Part shown: piece by piece, positions 1 through 8,078 of the stretch | Position numbering within the stretch: position 1 is the stretch's first letter | Layout of the letters: every line of letters starts with the position of its first letter | From: Pseudomonadota bacterium | GTDB taxonomy: Bacteria > Chloroflexota > UBA6077 > JAJPGT01 | DNA length: 64,000 nt | Assembly (NCBI GenBank): GCA_021325655.1 | Contig: JAJPGT010000020.1 | Coordinates: forward strand, 124,001 to 188,000 | Direction of reading: 5' to 3' | The notes under the pieces: generated by a model | Told to the model about the DNA's origin: nothing | What the model saw: only the letters and a program-made list of their open reading frames with translations | Database searches by the model: none | Position numbers and translations under genes: made by a program

Positions 1-1
1 G

Positions 2-1051
2 GAGGCTCAGGACTTCATCCAGTGGCTGGAGGGTGTGACCCAGCGGGATCCGCACCGGCCGCTCCAGGTGCTGTACACCGTGGACGGCGAGCGCGAGGTG
101 CCCGAGCGCACGCTGGACCATCTCGCCGGCTATGCCTGCTCGCGCCCGGTCCGCGTCGGCAACGCGGCCGCCTCGCAGCGGCAGTTCGACATCTATGGCT
201 CAGTGTTGAACGCGGCGGAGCTGCACTACCGCGCGCACGGGCTGCGAGACCAGCGCCACCAGGCGGGACTGCTCTGCCCGACGCCAGAGGTCTGGGCGCT
301 GCTCCGTGACCTCGTCGAGCAGGCCGCGCAGCGTTGGGAGGAGCCCGACAACGGCATCTGGGAGGTCCGCGGGCGCCAGCAGCAGTTCCTCTACTCGCGG
401 CTCATGTGCTGGGCGGCGCTGGATCGCGGGATTCGGCTCGCCCAGGCCCATCAGCTCCCCGCGCCCCTGGCGCGCTGGCAGCGGATCCGTGAGGAGATCC
501 GGGCCGCGATCCTGGAGCGGGGCTACGACCGGCGGCTGGGCGCCTTCACCCAGGCGTTCGGGAGCCAGGCGCTGGACGCCAGCGCGCTGGCGATCCCGCG
601 CATCGGCTTCCTGCCAGCCACCGATCCGCGGGTGCGCTCGACCGTAGAGCGCATCCGCCAGGCGCTCACGCAGAATGGACTGGTGTACCGCTATTGCACG
701 GACGATGGGATCGCCGGCGGAGAAGCGACCTTCGCGCTCTGCAGCTTCTGGCTGGTCGACGCGCTCGCGCTGCAAGGCCGGCTGGATGAGGCGACCGAGC
801 TGTTCGAGCGCGTGATTGGCTACGCCAACGACGTCGGGCTGCTGTCCGAGGAGATCGACCCGGTGCAGGGGCTCCTGCTCGGCAACTTCCCTCAGGGGTT
901 CACCCATCTGGGCCTGATCCAGTCGGCCGTGCTGCTGGCCCAGGCGGCCAGGCACGGACCCGAGGAGGAAGCCCAGTCCGAAGCGGACCGGGCCGGGCGG
1001 GCCGGGCGCGCAGCGGCGGGCGGCCATCCGCGGCATCGCGGGGGCACGTAG
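2..1051 (+). CDS. GH15 glucoamylase-family hydrolase (C-terminal part, 5' end outside window)
   Basis: The frame is already open at the window edge, so only about 349 C-terminal residues are visible. They match the catalytic (alpha/alpha)6 domain of glycoside hydrolase family 15, whose members (glucoamylase, glucodextranase, some trehalases) release glucose from alpha-glucosides. Family blocks appear in order: VDGEREVPERTLDHLAGY near the left edge, then PVRVGNAA, then EPDNGIWEVRG (the block carrying the general-acid Glu), and near the end LLSEEIDP followed by GNFPQGFTHLGLI (general-base region). The last 25 or so residues are Arg/Ala/Gly-rich and probably disordered. The exact substrate, and whether an N-terminal domain exists, cannot be judged here. 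No gene is visible between it and coxB, 150 bases downstream. Confidence 0.9.
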   Translation, partial: EAQDFIQWLEGVTQRDPHRPLQVLYTVDGEREVPERTLDHLAGYACSRPVRVGNAAASQRQFDIYGSVLNAAELHYRAHGLRDQRHQAGLLCPTPEVWALLRDLVEQAAQRWEEPDNGIWEVRGRQQQFLYSRLMCWAALDRGIRLAQAHQLPAPLARWQRIREEIRAAILERGYDRRLGAFTQAFGSQALDASALAIPRIGFLPATDPRVRSTVERIRQALTQNGLVYRYCTDDGIAGGEATFALCSFWLVDALALQGRLDEATELFERVIGYANDVGLLSEEIDPVQGLLLGNFPQGFTHLGLIQSAVLLAQAARHGPEEEAQSEADRAGRAGRAAAGGHPRHRGGT

Positions 1052-1203
1052 GCGCCCGCTCGGCAAGCTTCCTGCAGCAGCGTGCTTGCTTGAATGCGCC
1101 CTCGCCGCGCCGCTGGCAGCCAGCCCCGCGCAGCGCGTATCTTGCCCCAGGGAGCCCCGTTCGTGGTCTCCCGCCTAACCCGTTAGCACATCAGGAACGC
1201 AGG

Positions 1204-2196
1204 GTGAGCCCCCTGAGACGCTCCCTTAGCGCCGGCTTGCTCGGCCTCACGGTGTCGGGCTGCCAGGCACCGCTCGACAGCTTCGCGCCCGTCACCACCC
1301 AGGGCCAGTCGATCGTCGGGCTGTTCACGCTCGCTCTCGCCATCTCGGCGCTCATCTTCCTGCTGGTCATCGTGGTGCTCACGGTAGTGCTCGTCCGCTT
1401 TCGCGCCCGGCCCGGGGACGAGGAGCCGCCACAGGTCGAGGGTAACCAGCGGCTGGAGATCGGCTGGACCGCCGCGCCAGCGCTCATCCTGGCTGTGATG
1501 TTTGTGTTGACCCTCCGCACCATGACCAGCGTGAACGCCAGCCCGCCGTCCGCGCTGCGGGTGCGGGTTATCGGGCATCAGTGGTGGTGGGAGTACCAGT
1601 ACCCGGACCTGGGGATCGTGACCGCCAACGAGCTCCATCTGCCTGCCGGCACCCCTGCCCAGCTCGAGCTGACCGGAGCGGACGTTATCCACAGCTTCTG
1701 GGTGCCCCAGTTCGGCTGGAAGCGCGATACGATCCCCGGCAAGATCAACCTGCTGCCGGTGCAGATCGACCAGCCCGGCATCTACGACGGCGCCTGCACC
1801 GAGTACTGCGGCACGCAGCACGCCTGGATGCGGATCCGCGTGGTGGGCCAGAGCCCGAGCGACTTCGACGCCTGGGTGCAGCAGCAGCGCACCCCGGCCC
1901 TGCCACCGAGCGGGGATCTGGCCAGCCGGGGGCAGAGTCTCTACCTCTCGAACACTTGCGTCAACTGCCACACCATCCAGGGCACCCCTTCCAACGGTCG
2001 GGTTGGCCCGGACCTCACCCATGTCGGCAGCCGCTCTCTGATCGGCTCCGGCGTACTCGCCAACACCCCGGACAACCTGGCACGCTGGATCCACAATCCC
2101 CATGACATCAAGCCGGGGGTGCTGATGCCGGACTACCGAACGCTGAGCAATGACGACGTGCGCGCGCTGGCGGCCTACCTGGAAGGGCTGAAGTAG
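1204..2196 (+). CDS. coxB: Cytochrome c oxidase subunit II with fused cytochrome c domain
   Basis: Subunit II of an aa3/caa3-type haem-copper oxidase (330 aa), which accepts electrons at the CuA centre outside the membrane. GTG at 1204 is preferred over the longer open frame because AGGA lies upstream and the protein then begins with a lipoprotein signal ending in VSGC (Cys20). Two membrane helices follow (about 38-66 and 86-108). The CuA site is complete: His163 in HSFWVPQFGW, Cys198 and Cys202 in CTEYC, then His206 and a Met. A C-terminal cytochrome c carries CVNCH at 252-256, with a likely axial Met in VLMPDY. The fused cytochrome makes it caa3-like. It sits 2 bases upstream of the coxA-coxC fusion. 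Confidence 0.95.
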   Translation: MSPLRRSLSAGLLGLTVSGCQAPLDSFAPVTTQGQSIVGLFTLALAISALIFLLVIVVLTVVLVRFRARPGDEEPPQVEGNQRLEIGWTAAPALILAVMFVLTLRTMTSVNASPPSALRVRVIGHQWWWEYQYPDLGIVTANELHLPAGTPAQLELTGADVIHSFWVPQFGWKRDTIPGKINLLPVQIDQPGIYDGACTEYCGTQHAWMRIRVVGQSPSDFDAWVQQQRTPALPPSGDLASRGQSLYLSNTCVNCHTIQGTPSNGRVGPDLTHVGSRSLIGSGVLANTPDNLARWIHNPHDIKPGVLMPDYRTLSNDDVRALAAYLEGLK

Positions 2197-2198
2197 CG

Positions 2199-4484
2199 AT
2201 GGCAACGGCTGCAGGCCACCCGATAGGCACCACGGCGGCCGTCCCCCGCGGCGAGCGGCTACTGCACTGGGTCTCCACGGTCGATCACAAGGAGATTGGC
2301 CTGCTGTACATCGGCACGTCCACCCTCTTTTTCCTGATCGGCGGAATCGAGGCGCTGCTCATCCGCCTCCAGTTGGCGGTGCCGCGCAATCAGCTCATCG
2401 GGCCCGATGCCTACAACGCGATCTTCACCATGCACGGCACGACCATGATCTTCCTGGTCGTTATGCCGCTGCTGCTCGGCCTGGCCAACTACTTCGTCCC
2501 GCTGATGATCGGGGCGAGGGACATGGCCTTCCCGCGGCTCAACGCGCTCAGCTACTGGCTGCTGCTGTTCGGCGCCCTGGTGCTGCACTACAGCTTCCTG
2601 GCCGGGACGCCGCCCAGCCAGGGCTGGTTCGCCTATGCTCCGCTCACCGAGAAGCCCTACACGCTGCGGCCCACGATCGATTACTGGATCCTGGGGCTGC
2701 TGATCACCGGCATCGGCACCATCGCCACCGGCCTGAATCTGGTGGTCACCGTTATCCGGATGCGCGCGCCGGGGATGAAGCCATCGCGCATGCCGGTGTT
2801 CGTCTGGATGTCGCTGGTCACCGGTCTGCTCATCATCTGGGCGATCCCGCCGCTGACCGCCGCCCAGGTCATGCTGCTGTTCGACCGCTACCTGGGGACG
2901 AAGTTCTTCGTCGCCAGCGCCGGGGGTGACCCGCTGCTCTGGCAGCACCTGTTCTGGTTCTTTGGCCACCCCGAGGTCTACATCATGGCGCTGCCGGCCT
3001 TTGGGATCATGTCCGAGGTTGTGCCCGTCTTCTCGCGCAAGCCGATCTTCGGCTACCGCTTCATCGTCGGCTCCGGGGTCGCCATCGCCTTTTACAGCAT
3101 GCTCGTCTGGGCGCACCACATGTTCGCCGTTGGAATGGGGCTGATTCCCGACGCGTTCTTTGGCGCGACCAGCATGGTGATCGCCGTGCCAACCGGTATC
3201 AAAGTGTTTAGCTGGCTGGCGACGATGTGGGGCGGCCGGATCCGCCTGACCACCGCGATGCTGTTCGCCATCGGATTCATCACCATGTTCACCATCGGTG
3301 GGCTCAGCGGGGTGCACTTTGCGATCGTCCCGATCGACTGGCAGACTACGGATAGCTACTACGTCGTGGCGCACTTCCACTACGTGCTGTTCGGCGGCAC
3401 CTGGTTCGGGATCATGGCCGGAACCTACTACTGGTTCCCGAAGGTCACCGGCCGGCTGCTGAGCGAGAAGATCGGGGCCTGGCACTTCTGGAGCACGCTG
3501 ATCGGCTTCAACCTGACCTTCTTCCCGATGCACATCGTCGGGCTGATGGGCATGCCGCGCCGGGTCTACACCTACCCGGACCTGCCCGGCTGGGGCTTCT
3601 GGAATCTGCTCGAGACGATCGGCGCGTTCATTCTGGCGATCTCCGTGATCCTGCTGCTCTGGAACGTGCTCGCCAGCTATCGCCACGGGAGGCTCGCCGG
3701 ACCAAATCCGTGGAACGCCTGGACGCTGGAATGGGCGACCTCCTCGCCCCCGCCCCCCTACAACTTCGCCACGGTGCCCGTGGTGCGCAGCGTCCGGCCC
3801 TTGTGGCCGGGCAACCACGGGACGAACGAGAGTGGCAGCGCGAACCCAGCAGCTCCTGCAGCGCCGGCGTCGCGCGGGGTGTTGGGCCGGGGCGGAAGCT
3901 TCCTTCAGCGCCTGCCGACACCCGTACTGGGGGTGCTGACGTTCATCTCGTCCGAGGTGTTCTTCTTCGGCTCGCTGATCGTCACGTTCATCGAATACCG
4001 CGCTCGTAGCACGAGCGGGCCGGGCCCGGCTGACCTGGAGGTGCTCCGCACCGCGGCCTTCAGTGTCGCGCTGTTCGCCAGCAGCGGCACGATCATCCTG
4101 GCGGAGCGCCGGCTGCGGCGCGACGACCAGGGTGGGTTCCGCCTCTGGCTACTCGCCACGATCGTCCTGGGCGCGGTGTTCCTGCTGGGGCAGCTCACCG
4201 AGTACGGGCGGCTGTATGGCGAGGGCATCACCATCGACCGCAACCTGTTCACCTCGGTGTTCTACACCCTGACGGGCTTCCACGGCGCGCACGTCTTGAT
4301 GGGTCTGGTGGCTCTGGCGGTGGTGGCGGCACTCGCCTTCGCCGGGGATTTCCGCCCCGGCAAGCACAGCGGGGTGGAGGCGGTGTCCGCCTACTGGCAT
4401 TTCGTGGACGGTGTCTGGGTGGTGATCTTCTCGCTGGTCTACCTCTGGCCGGTGGCCGAATCGCTGCTGGCAGGCGCGGGCTAA
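2199..4484 (+). CDS. ctaD: Cytochrome c oxidase subunit I-subunit III fusion
   Basis: A 761-residue membrane protein joining CoxA (about 1-540) to CoxC (about 570-761) through a Pro/Ala/Ser-rich linker. The CoxA part reduces oxygen and pumps protons. Its cofactor ligands are all present: His79 (haem a, in MHGTTMIF), His257 and Tyr261 (CuB and the cross-linked Tyr, in GHPEVY), His306-His307 (CuB), His392 (haem a3) and His394 (haem a) in VVAHFHYVLFG. The GHPEVY form points to an A-type oxidase. The C-terminal part begins near PTPVLGVLTFISSEVFFFGS and ends with the subunit III motif YWHFVDGVWVVIFSLVYLWP. CoxA-CoxC fusions are known in several thermophilic lineages. Confidence 0.96.
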   Translation: MATAAGHPIGTTAAVPRGERLLHWVSTVDHKEIGLLYIGTSTLFFLIGGIEALLIRLQLAVPRNQLIGPDAYNAIFTMHGTTMIFLVVMPLLLGLANYFVPLMIGARDMAFPRLNALSYWLLLFGALVLHYSFLAGTPPSQGWFAYAPLTEKPYTLRPTIDYWILGLLITGIGTIATGLNLVVTVIRMRAPGMKPSRMPVFVWMSLVTGLLIIWAIPPLTAAQVMLLFDRYLGTKFFVASAGGDPLLWQHLFWFFGHPEVYIMALPAFGIMSEVVPVFSRKPIFGYRFIVGSGVAIAFYSMLVWAHHMFAVGMGLIPDAFFGATSMVIAVPTGIKVFSWLATMWGGRIRLTTAMLFAIGFITMFTIGGLSGVHFAIVPIDWQTTDSYYVVAHFHYVLFGGTWFGIMAGTYYWFPKVTGRLLSEKIGAWHFWSTLIGFNLTFFPMHIVGLMGMPRRVYTYPDLPGWGFWNLLETIGAFILAISVILLLWNVLASYRHGRLAGPNPWNAWTLEWATSSPPPPYNFATVPVVRSVRPLWPGNHGTNESGSANPAAPAAPASRGVLGRGGSFLQRLPTPVLGVLTFISSEVFFFGSLIVTFIEYRARSTSGPGPADLEVLRTAAFSVALFASSGTIILAERRLRRDDQGGFRLWLLATIVLGAVFLLGQLTEYGRLYGEGITIDRNLFTSVFYTLTGFHGAHVLMGLVALAVVAALAFAGDFRPGKHSGVEAVSAYWHFVDGVWVVIFSLVYLWPVAESLLAGAG

Positions 4485-4511
4485 GCGGGCGAGCGCGCGG
4501 GAGCCTGGAAG

Positions 4512-4883
4512 GTGGTACAGGAACGCTCGGGGCGGCTGGCTGACCTGGCCGAGATCGTCGCCGGGGCGCTGCTCCTGCTGACGGGCGGGGTGATCTTCCG
4601 CGCCCTGGCGCGCCGGGTGGCCGAAAGCCCGGCTGAGGCCCGGCTGGAGACAGCGGCGGTGATCGAGACGCCTCCAGCAGATGCTGCTGCTTCCCAGCAC
4701 GAGGTGGTCGCGCCCGACGTCCATCTCCCCTCGCCCACAGTCTGGCCGGCGGTGCTGGGGCTCGGGGTGGCGCTGCTGCTGTTTGGGATTGCCACCGGGC
4801 TGGTCTTCAGCGCCCTGGGGGCGCTCCTTATCATCGCCGCCCTCGGCGGCTGGATCAGGGAGATGCGGCACGAACATGCATGA
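4512..4883 (+). CDS. Small membrane protein, probable oxidase accessory subunit (subunit IV-like)
   Basis: A 123-residue protein starting at GTG. It has one hydrophobic helix near residues 10-30 and a longer hydrophobic stretch near 75-115 that could form two helices, with an acidic Ala/Glu-rich loop between. No cofactor motif is seen. Its place between the CoxA-CoxC fusion and the Rieske gene suggests a small subunit or assembly partner of the oxidase or bc complex, like the CtaF/subunit IV proteins that often follow CoxC. This rests on position and topology, not on a recognised domain. Its last 8 bases overlap the Rieske gene, indicating translational coupling. Confidence 0.6.
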   Translation: MVQERSGRLADLAEIVAGALLLLTGGVIFRALARRVAESPAEARLETAAVIETPPADAAASQHEVVAPDVHLPSPTVWPAVLGLGVALLLFGIATGLVFSALGALLIIAALGGWIREMRHEHA

Positions 4884-5379
4884 GCCGGCCAACGAGCCTG
4901 AGCTAGTCACCCGTCGGCGGTTCCTCAGCCGCCTGAGCATTGCGCTGAGCGCGCTCGCCGCGGCGGTGGTGAGCGTGCCGATTCTAGCCTACCTGCTCAG
5001 CCCGCTCATCAACCCGGCTCAGCAGGTCTGGCGCGACCTTGGCCCGATCGACGATTACCGGATCGGCGAAACCGTCGAGGTCGCCTTGGAGGACCCGTCG
5101 CCGCTGCCCTGGGCCGGGCAAACCGCCCGCACCGCCGTCTGGGTGCGGCGGAACAGTCCACAGGATTTCACCGTCTTCGCGGTCAACTGCACCCACCTCG
5201 GCTGCCCGGTGAACTGGCGCGCGGAGGCGCAGCTCTTCCTGTGCCCCTGCCATGGCGGGGTTTACTACGCCGATGGCAGCGTCGCCGGCGGCCCTCCGCC
5301 GCGCCCGCTGTTCCAATACCAGGTGCGCGTGGATCAGGGGCGATTGCAGGTCTTGACCCAGCCGCTGCCGGTGGCCTGA
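4876..5379 (+). CDS. qcrA: Rieske [2Fe-2S] protein of the cytochrome bc complex
   Basis: A 167-residue Rieske protein that passes electrons from quinol at cytochrome b to cytochrome c. ATG at 4876 lies inside the end of the preceding gene. A twin-arginine-like TRRRFLSRLS precedes a membrane anchor at about 25-48. The cluster ligands are intact: CTHLGC (Cys105, His107, with Cys110 for the disulfide) and CPCHG (Cys123 and His126 as ligands, Cys125 for the disulfide). It sits directly before the cytochrome b-cytochrome c fusion, so the three make a quinol:cytochrome c oxidoreductase without a separate cytochrome c1. Confidence 0.94.
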   Translation: MHEPANEPELVTRRRFLSRLSIALSALAAAVVSVPILAYLLSPLINPAQQVWRDLGPIDDYRIGETVEVALEDPSPLPWAGQTARTAVWVRRNSPQDFTVFAVNCTHLGCPVNWRAEAQLFLCPCHGGVYYADGSVAGGPPPRPLFQYQVRVDQGRLQVLTQPLPVA

Positions 5380-5393
5380 GCCAGGAGAGTGGC

Positions 5394-6788
5394 ATGGGGC
5401 TGTGGCAGCGCATCTACCGCTGGCTGGATGAGCGGCTCGGGATCTCCGACGCCATCCTGCCGCTCATCCAGCACCCGGTGCCGCACACCGGCTGGGACTA
5501 CGTGCTGGGCAGCGCGGTGCTGGTCGCGTTCATCGTCCAGGTCATCACCGGGGTGGCGCTGGCGTTCAGCTACGTCCCGGCGCCGAACAGCGCCTACGAC
5601 AGCCTGCAGTTCATCACCCACGGGGCGATCCTGGGCAATGTGGTGCGCGGGATCCACTACTGGGGTGCCTCGGCGATGGTGCTCCTGGTTGCCGCCCACA
5701 TGGCGCAGGTGTACCTGATCGGCTCGTTCAAGTACCCGCGCGAGATGAACTGGCTCACCGGGACGCTGCTGCTGCTGCTTACCCTGGGTCTGGCGTTCAC
5801 CGGCCAGCTCTTGCGCTGGAACCAGGACGCCTACTGGGCGGTAGTGGTGGGCGCCTCACAGGCGGCGCGAGCGCCGTTTATCGGCGACTGGCTGGCGCGG
5901 GTGCTGGTCGCCGGCCAGACGGTCGGTGGGGCGACGCTCACCCGCTTCTACGCCACCCATGTCTTCCTGCTTCCAGCGGGCATCTTCGTTCTGGTCAGTA
6001 TTCACCTCTACCTGGTGATCCGCCACGGTATCTCCGAGCCGCCTCGCCCCGGCCGGCCCGTTGACCCACGTACGTACGTCAAGCAGTACCAGGAACTGCT
6101 GCACCGCGAGGGCATCCCGTTCTGGCCAGACGCGGCCTGGAAGGACGTCGTGTTCGCTCTGCTGGTCGGCTCGATTGTCCTGGCGCTAGCGATCGTCGTC
6201 GGACCGCCGGAGCTGGGCCGGCCGGCCGACCCGACGATCATCCAGGCCTATCCCAAGCCCGACTGGTACTTCATCTGGTACTTCGCGCTGCTGGCGCTGC
6301 TGCCATCGGGCGCGGAGGACTACTTCATCATCGGCTTCCCGCTGCTGGTGGGCATCCTGCTGCTCGCGCTCCCGTTCCTGGCGCCCTACGGCGAGCGGAG
6401 CCCCTGGCGGCGTCCCTGGGCAATCGCGATCGTCGCGCTGTCCGCCGTCTCCATCGGCTGGCTCGTCCGCCTCGGCTACCAGGCGCCCTGGTCGCCCGAC
6501 TTCCAGGCGCCGCCGCTCCCGATCTCCGTCACCCAGTCGCTCCAGGGCGATGCTGTCCATGGCGCCCAGCTCTTTCGGGCCAAAGGCTGCCAGACCTGCC
6601 ACACCGTGGCGGGGACAGGCGGCCACCGCGGCCCAGACCTGAGCGACGTCGGTAGCCGCCTGTCCCCGGACCAGCTCACCTGGCGAATTCTCAACGGCGG
6701 CTACAACATGCCCGCCTACGGCGGAACCCTCCGGCCTGACGAGGTGCAGGCGCTGGTGGATTTCCTGTCGCAGCTTCAGCGCCGCTGA
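5394..6788 (+). CDS. qcrB: Cytochrome b with fused C-terminal cytochrome c
   Basis: A 464-residue protein combining the quinol-oxidising cytochrome b of a bc complex with a monohaem cytochrome c. ATG at 5394 follows CAGGAGAG at a good distance. Two haem-b His pairs are visible: His88 and His102 in helix B, His189 and His204 in helix D, each pair 14-15 residues apart. The Qo-site block appears as PDWYFIWYFALLALLPSG, close to the family PEWY motif but with PDWY as in b6f/subunit IV-like proteins. The C-terminal domain has CQTCH (Cys399-His403) and a probable axial Met in NMPAYGG. It ends the respiratory operon and overlaps a convergent glycosyltransferase gene by 13 bases. Confidence 0.93.
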   Translation: MGLWQRIYRWLDERLGISDAILPLIQHPVPHTGWDYVLGSAVLVAFIVQVITGVALAFSYVPAPNSAYDSLQFITHGAILGNVVRGIHYWGASAMVLLVAAHMAQVYLIGSFKYPREMNWLTGTLLLLLTLGLAFTGQLLRWNQDAYWAVVVGASQAARAPFIGDWLARVLVAGQTVGGATLTRFYATHVFLLPAGIFVLVSIHLYLVIRHGISEPPRPGRPVDPRTYVKQYQELLHREGIPFWPDAAWKDVVFALLVGSIVLALAIVVGPPELGRPADPTIIQAYPKPDWYFIWYFALLALLPSGAEDYFIIGFPLLVGILLLALPFLAPYGERSPWRRPWAIAIVALSAVSIGWLVRLGYQAPWSPDFQAPPLPISVTQSLQGDAVHGAQLFRAKGCQTCHTVAGTGGHRGPDLSDVGSRLSPDQLTWRILNGGYNMPAYGGTLRPDEVQALVDFLSQLQRR

Positions 6789-7915
6789 AGCGCCAGCTCC
6801 GCCTCGCGCTCGTCCGGCTCGACTGTGCTCAGACTGCGCCCCGCCATGGCCGAGACGCCGCCCACCAGCCGCTCGTACAGCGCTTCATAGCGGTCTGCCA
6901 TCGCCTGGGGCGAGAAGCGCCGCTCCGCCTCCTGGCGACAGCGGGCACGGTCAATCTCTGGGATCCACCGGACCGCCTGGACTAGCTCGTCCTCCGTATC
7001 GCAGATAAAGCCAGTGACGCCGTGCTTGATTACCTCCGGCACACTCCCGTTCCGCAGGGCGAGGACCGGGGTGCCACAGGCGAGCGCCTCGGGCATGACC
7101 AGGCCGAACGGCTCGGGCCAGCGGATCGGGAACAGCAGCGCCGCCGCGTTCCGCAGGAACTCGTCCTTCTCGCGGCCGCCCACCTGGCCAATCAGCTCCA
7201 CCCGCGGACCCTGGAGCAGCGGCTGGACCTCGTTCTCGTAATAGTCCCAGTCGCGGCGCGCCTCAGGATCGTTCCGGTTCGGCAGCGGCGGCCGGGCGGC
7301 GATACGCAGCGGCATGCCGGCCCGTTGGGCCACCCGGATGGCGGTGTCGACCCCTTTATCGGGCGAGATGCGCCCGAGAAACGCCAGGTAGCTGCCGCGC
7401 TCCGGGTTGAAGGTGTATTCGTCGAGCTGAATGCCGTGGTATACCGTGGCGAGCCAGTTGGCGTACGGGATCGGCTTTCGCTGCGCATTACTGATCGACA
7501 CCACGGGGACGTCCCGAAACTCCTCATAGAGCGGCACCAGCTCTGGCAGGTCCAGCCGACCGTGCAGCGTGGTGAGCACCGGGCAGGGGGCACCTCGCGC
7601 TATCGGAAAACCGAAGAAATCCAGGTGGCTGTGAACGACGTCGAAGCGATCAATCTCCCGCCACAGCTTCCCAATGACGATCGCCCAGAACGGGGCGTAG
7701 TCGCGATAGGGCACCCTGGCGTGCCAGAGCGCCTGTTCAACCACCGGCACCAGCCGGGCCGAAGTGCGAGAATCGCCAGACGCGAACAGGGTGACATCGT
7801 GTCCCCGGCGCACCAGCTCCTCGGTGAGGGTCGAAACCACCCGCTCCGTCCCGCCGTAGCGCGCGGGGGGAACACTCTCGAACGGGGGGGCTACCTGCGC
7901 AATTCGCATCCTCAT
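6776..7915 (-). CDS. GT4-family glycosyltransferase
   Basis: A 379-residue cytoplasmic GT-B glycosyltransferase. The start at 7915 has AAGGA about six bases upstream. The N-terminal acceptor domain opens with IAQVAPPFESVPPARYGGTE, typical of family 4 enzymes, followed by VVHSHLDFFGFP. The C-terminal nucleotide-sugar domain has YLAFLGRISPDKGVDTAI, LIGQVGGREKDEFLRNA and RWPEPFGLVMPEALACGTPV, where the E-x7-E signature sits. The sugar donor and acceptor cannot be read from the sequence. It is probably monocistronic, with other envelope-glycan genes upstream on the same strand, and it converges on the respiratory operon. Confidence 0.9.
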   Translation of the reverse strand: MRMRIAQVAPPFESVPPARYGGTERVVSTLTEELVRRGHDVTLFASGDSRTSARLVPVVEQALWHARVPYRDYAPFWAIVIGKLWREIDRFDVVHSHLDFFGFPIARGAPCPVLTTLHGRLDLPELVPLYEEFRDVPVVSISNAQRKPIPYANWLATVYHGIQLDEYTFNPERGSYLAFLGRISPDKGVDTAIRVAQRAGMPLRIAARPPLPNRNDPEARRDWDYYENEVQPLLQGPRVELIGQVGGREKDEFLRNAAALLFPIRWPEPFGLVMPEALACGTPVLALRNGSVPEVIKHGVTGFICDTEDELVQAVRWIPEIDRARCRQEAERRFSPQAMADRYEALYERLVGGVSAMAGRSLSTVEPDEREAELALQRR

Positions 7916-8078
7916 GACGATCCTTGCTCCCTGTACGCCCGAGCCCCTCGAAAAGCAGGCCAGCACGAAGCGGCCCTGTTGGGGAACACCGAGCCCGGGT
8001 GAGATGAAACGACCGGCGATAAGCCAGCGGCTGCTAGGGCTGCAAGTACTATGCCACCGCGGCGCCGGCTCCCCGCAG

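Noticed and set aside
2259..3818. 519-codon minus-strand open frame opposite coxA
   Set aside because: It is antisense to the verified haem- and copper-ligand regions of CoxA, and its composition is not protein-like.
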